Position numbers and translations under genes: made by a program
Assembly (NCBI GenBank): GCA_019912505.1
Contig: JAIOIM010000712.1
Coordinates: 1-6,580, forward strand
From: Ignavibacteriaceae bacterium
GTDB taxonomy: Bacteria > Bacteroidota > Ignavibacteria > Ignavibacteriales > Ignavibacteriaceae
Length of the DNA stretch: 6,580 nt
Direction: 5' to 3'
Notes under the pieces: model-generated
Database searches by the model: none
What the model saw: only the letters and a program-made list of their open reading frames with translations
Told to the model about the DNA's origin: nothing
Part shown: piece by piece, positions 5,825-6,580 of the stretch
Layout: every line of letters begins with the position of its first letter
Position numbering within the stretch: position 1 is the first letter of the stretch

Positions 5825-6580
5825 TGTTTTGTCCTCCTAATAGCTCAATTATTTTACTTTCAATATCGGAGATTCTAAAAGGCAAACCTCTAACAATATT
5901 TAGCTGCTTTACCGGAATAAGAAATTCACCTTTTAATACGTGGGCAAGCTGTCCAAGATTAATTTCCGGTACTAGCACGGTTTTAAATTTACTTAGCACT
6001 TCGGCAGTATTCTTTGGAAATGGATTCAGATATCTGAAATGCGCTTGAGAAACTTTATAACCATCTTCTCTTGCTTTCAATACTGCTTCAGTAATAGCGC
6101 CGTATGTGCCTCCCCATCCCACTACAAGCAAATCTCCTTCGCTTTCGCCATTAACTTCCAAATCAGGGATATCGGCAACCATGTTTTGTATTTTTTGCGC
6201 TCTTATCTTCACCATTGTGTGATGATTATCGGGGGTGTAGTTTACGTTCCCAGTTATGTTTGCTTTTTCAAGTCCTCCGATACGATGTTCCAAATCAGGC
6301 GTGCCAGGTTTAGCCCATGGACGAGCAAGATTTTCATCTCTCGAATAAGGCATAAAGCCTTCTTTTTCGGTAGCAAATTTTATATTTATTTCAGGTAATT
6401 CATTCACATGAGGCACCTTCCACGGTTCGCTTCCATTCGCAAGATAGCCATCTGTTAATAAAATTACGGGCGACATATATTCAAAGCTAACTTGCATGCT
6501 TCAATCGCCATATAAAAACAATCACTAGGTGTGCAGGCGGCTACCACTGCCACAGGCGATTCACCATTTCTGCCGTATAG
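5817..6580 (-). CDS. korA: 2-oxoglutarate:ferredoxin oxidoreductase, alpha subunit, 3' part with an apparent frameshift
   Basis: This is the C-terminal part of KorA, the partner of KorB; the gene continues past the right edge. The visible protein begins LYGRNGESPVAVVAACTPSD (bases 6580 to 6521), continues through CFYMAIEACKLA, then FEYMSPVILLTDGYLANGSE and PWKVP. These are the pyrimidine-binding domain and its junction with the middle region. Later parts include NHHTMVKIRAQKI, the VVGWGGTYGA strand and NPFP(K)NTAEVL of the transketolase-C-like domain, ending GGQNND. The two halves are in different frames. The upstream frame would stop at 6464-6466, and the downstream frame has a stop at 6501-6503 just before ATG 6497. 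One added T in the TTT at 6483-6485 restores a continuous, family-typical sequence. The ATG at 6497 is therefore not a true start. This could be a sequencing or assembly error or a real inactivating mutation. The stop TGA overlaps korB. Confidence 0.88.
5833..5838 (-). promoter_or_regulatory. Consensus Shine-Dalgarno of korB, inside the korA 3' end
   Basis: AGGAGG on the minus strand lies 8 nt before the korB ATG at 5824 and within the last codons of korA. It fixes the korB start and suggests efficient re-initiation at the 8-bp overlap. Confidence 0.8.
6480..6487 (-). other. korA: Apparent one-base deletion (frameshift) in korA
   Basis: On the minus strand the bases read GCTTTGAA. Upstream codons end ...K-L-A at 6485, and the family-typical continuation F-E-Y-M needs TTT GAA beginning at the same T (6485). 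GCT TTT GAA would fit both, so one T of a short T run appears missing. No slippery heptamer is present that would suggest programmed frameshifting. Confidence 0.85.

Noticed and set aside
6039..6398. Plus-strand open frame of 119 codons opposite korA
   Set aside because: It is antisense to well-conserved KorA sequence and has no recognisable domain or ribosome binding site.
6480..6490. Programmed ribosomal frameshift in korA
   Set aside because: There is no slippery heptamer or downstream structure at GCTTTGAA, and KorA is not known to use frameshifting. A sequence error or mutation is simpler.

Overview
The window is AT-rich bacterial DNA with tightly packed genes. Three traits point to the Bacteroidota/Chlorobiota (FCB) group, most likely an Ignavibacteria-like lineage: a type IX secretion (T9SS type A) C-terminal sorting domain with the NPFNPST-type motif, a membrane-anchored MutS-like ATPase of the kind common in that group, and a KorAB 2-oxoacid:ferredoxin oxidoreductase. 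Several genes have visible Shine-Dalgarno sites (AGGAGG before korB), which are rare in Bacteroidetes proper and fit Ignavibacteria/Chlorobi better. The taxon is an inference from protein style, not from a marker gene.

Layout. (1) The 3' part of a MutS-like gene runs + from the left edge to 1154. Its frame is open to the window start and encodes hydrophobic segments, so the TTG at 126 is not its true start. (2) A two-gene minus-strand unit covers 3735 to 1190. First comes a secreted endonuclease I with flanking Ig-like/ASH-type domains and a T9SS tail. A signal-peptide-bearing class A beta-lactamase-like serine hydrolase follows, overlapping it by ATGA. (3) A 102-bp divergent spacer (3736-3837) separates this unit from a plus-strand pair: a small exported protein with some resemblance to surface-adhesin E, and a 132-residue SET-domain protein, again joined by an ATGA overlap. 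(4) A strong bidirectional hairpin terminator (4732-4768) closes the SET gene and the convergent kor operon. (5) korB and the 3' portion of korA lie on the minus strand to the right edge. korA contains an apparent one-base deletion near 6485 that splits an otherwise well-conserved protein.

Functionally, KorAB is central anaerobic carbon metabolism (2-oxoglutarate/succinyl-CoA with ferredoxin). The nuclease and serine hydrolase are envelope or extracellular enzymes, and the adhesin-E-like/SET pair has no obvious known pathway. No CRISPR array, tRNA, rRNA, insertion sequence or long repeat was seen. I do not see a convincing new multi-gene system. The most unusual items are the SET protein coupled to an exported protein and the secreted nuclease/serine hydrolase pair. 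The clearest data-quality or mutation issue is the korA frameshift.
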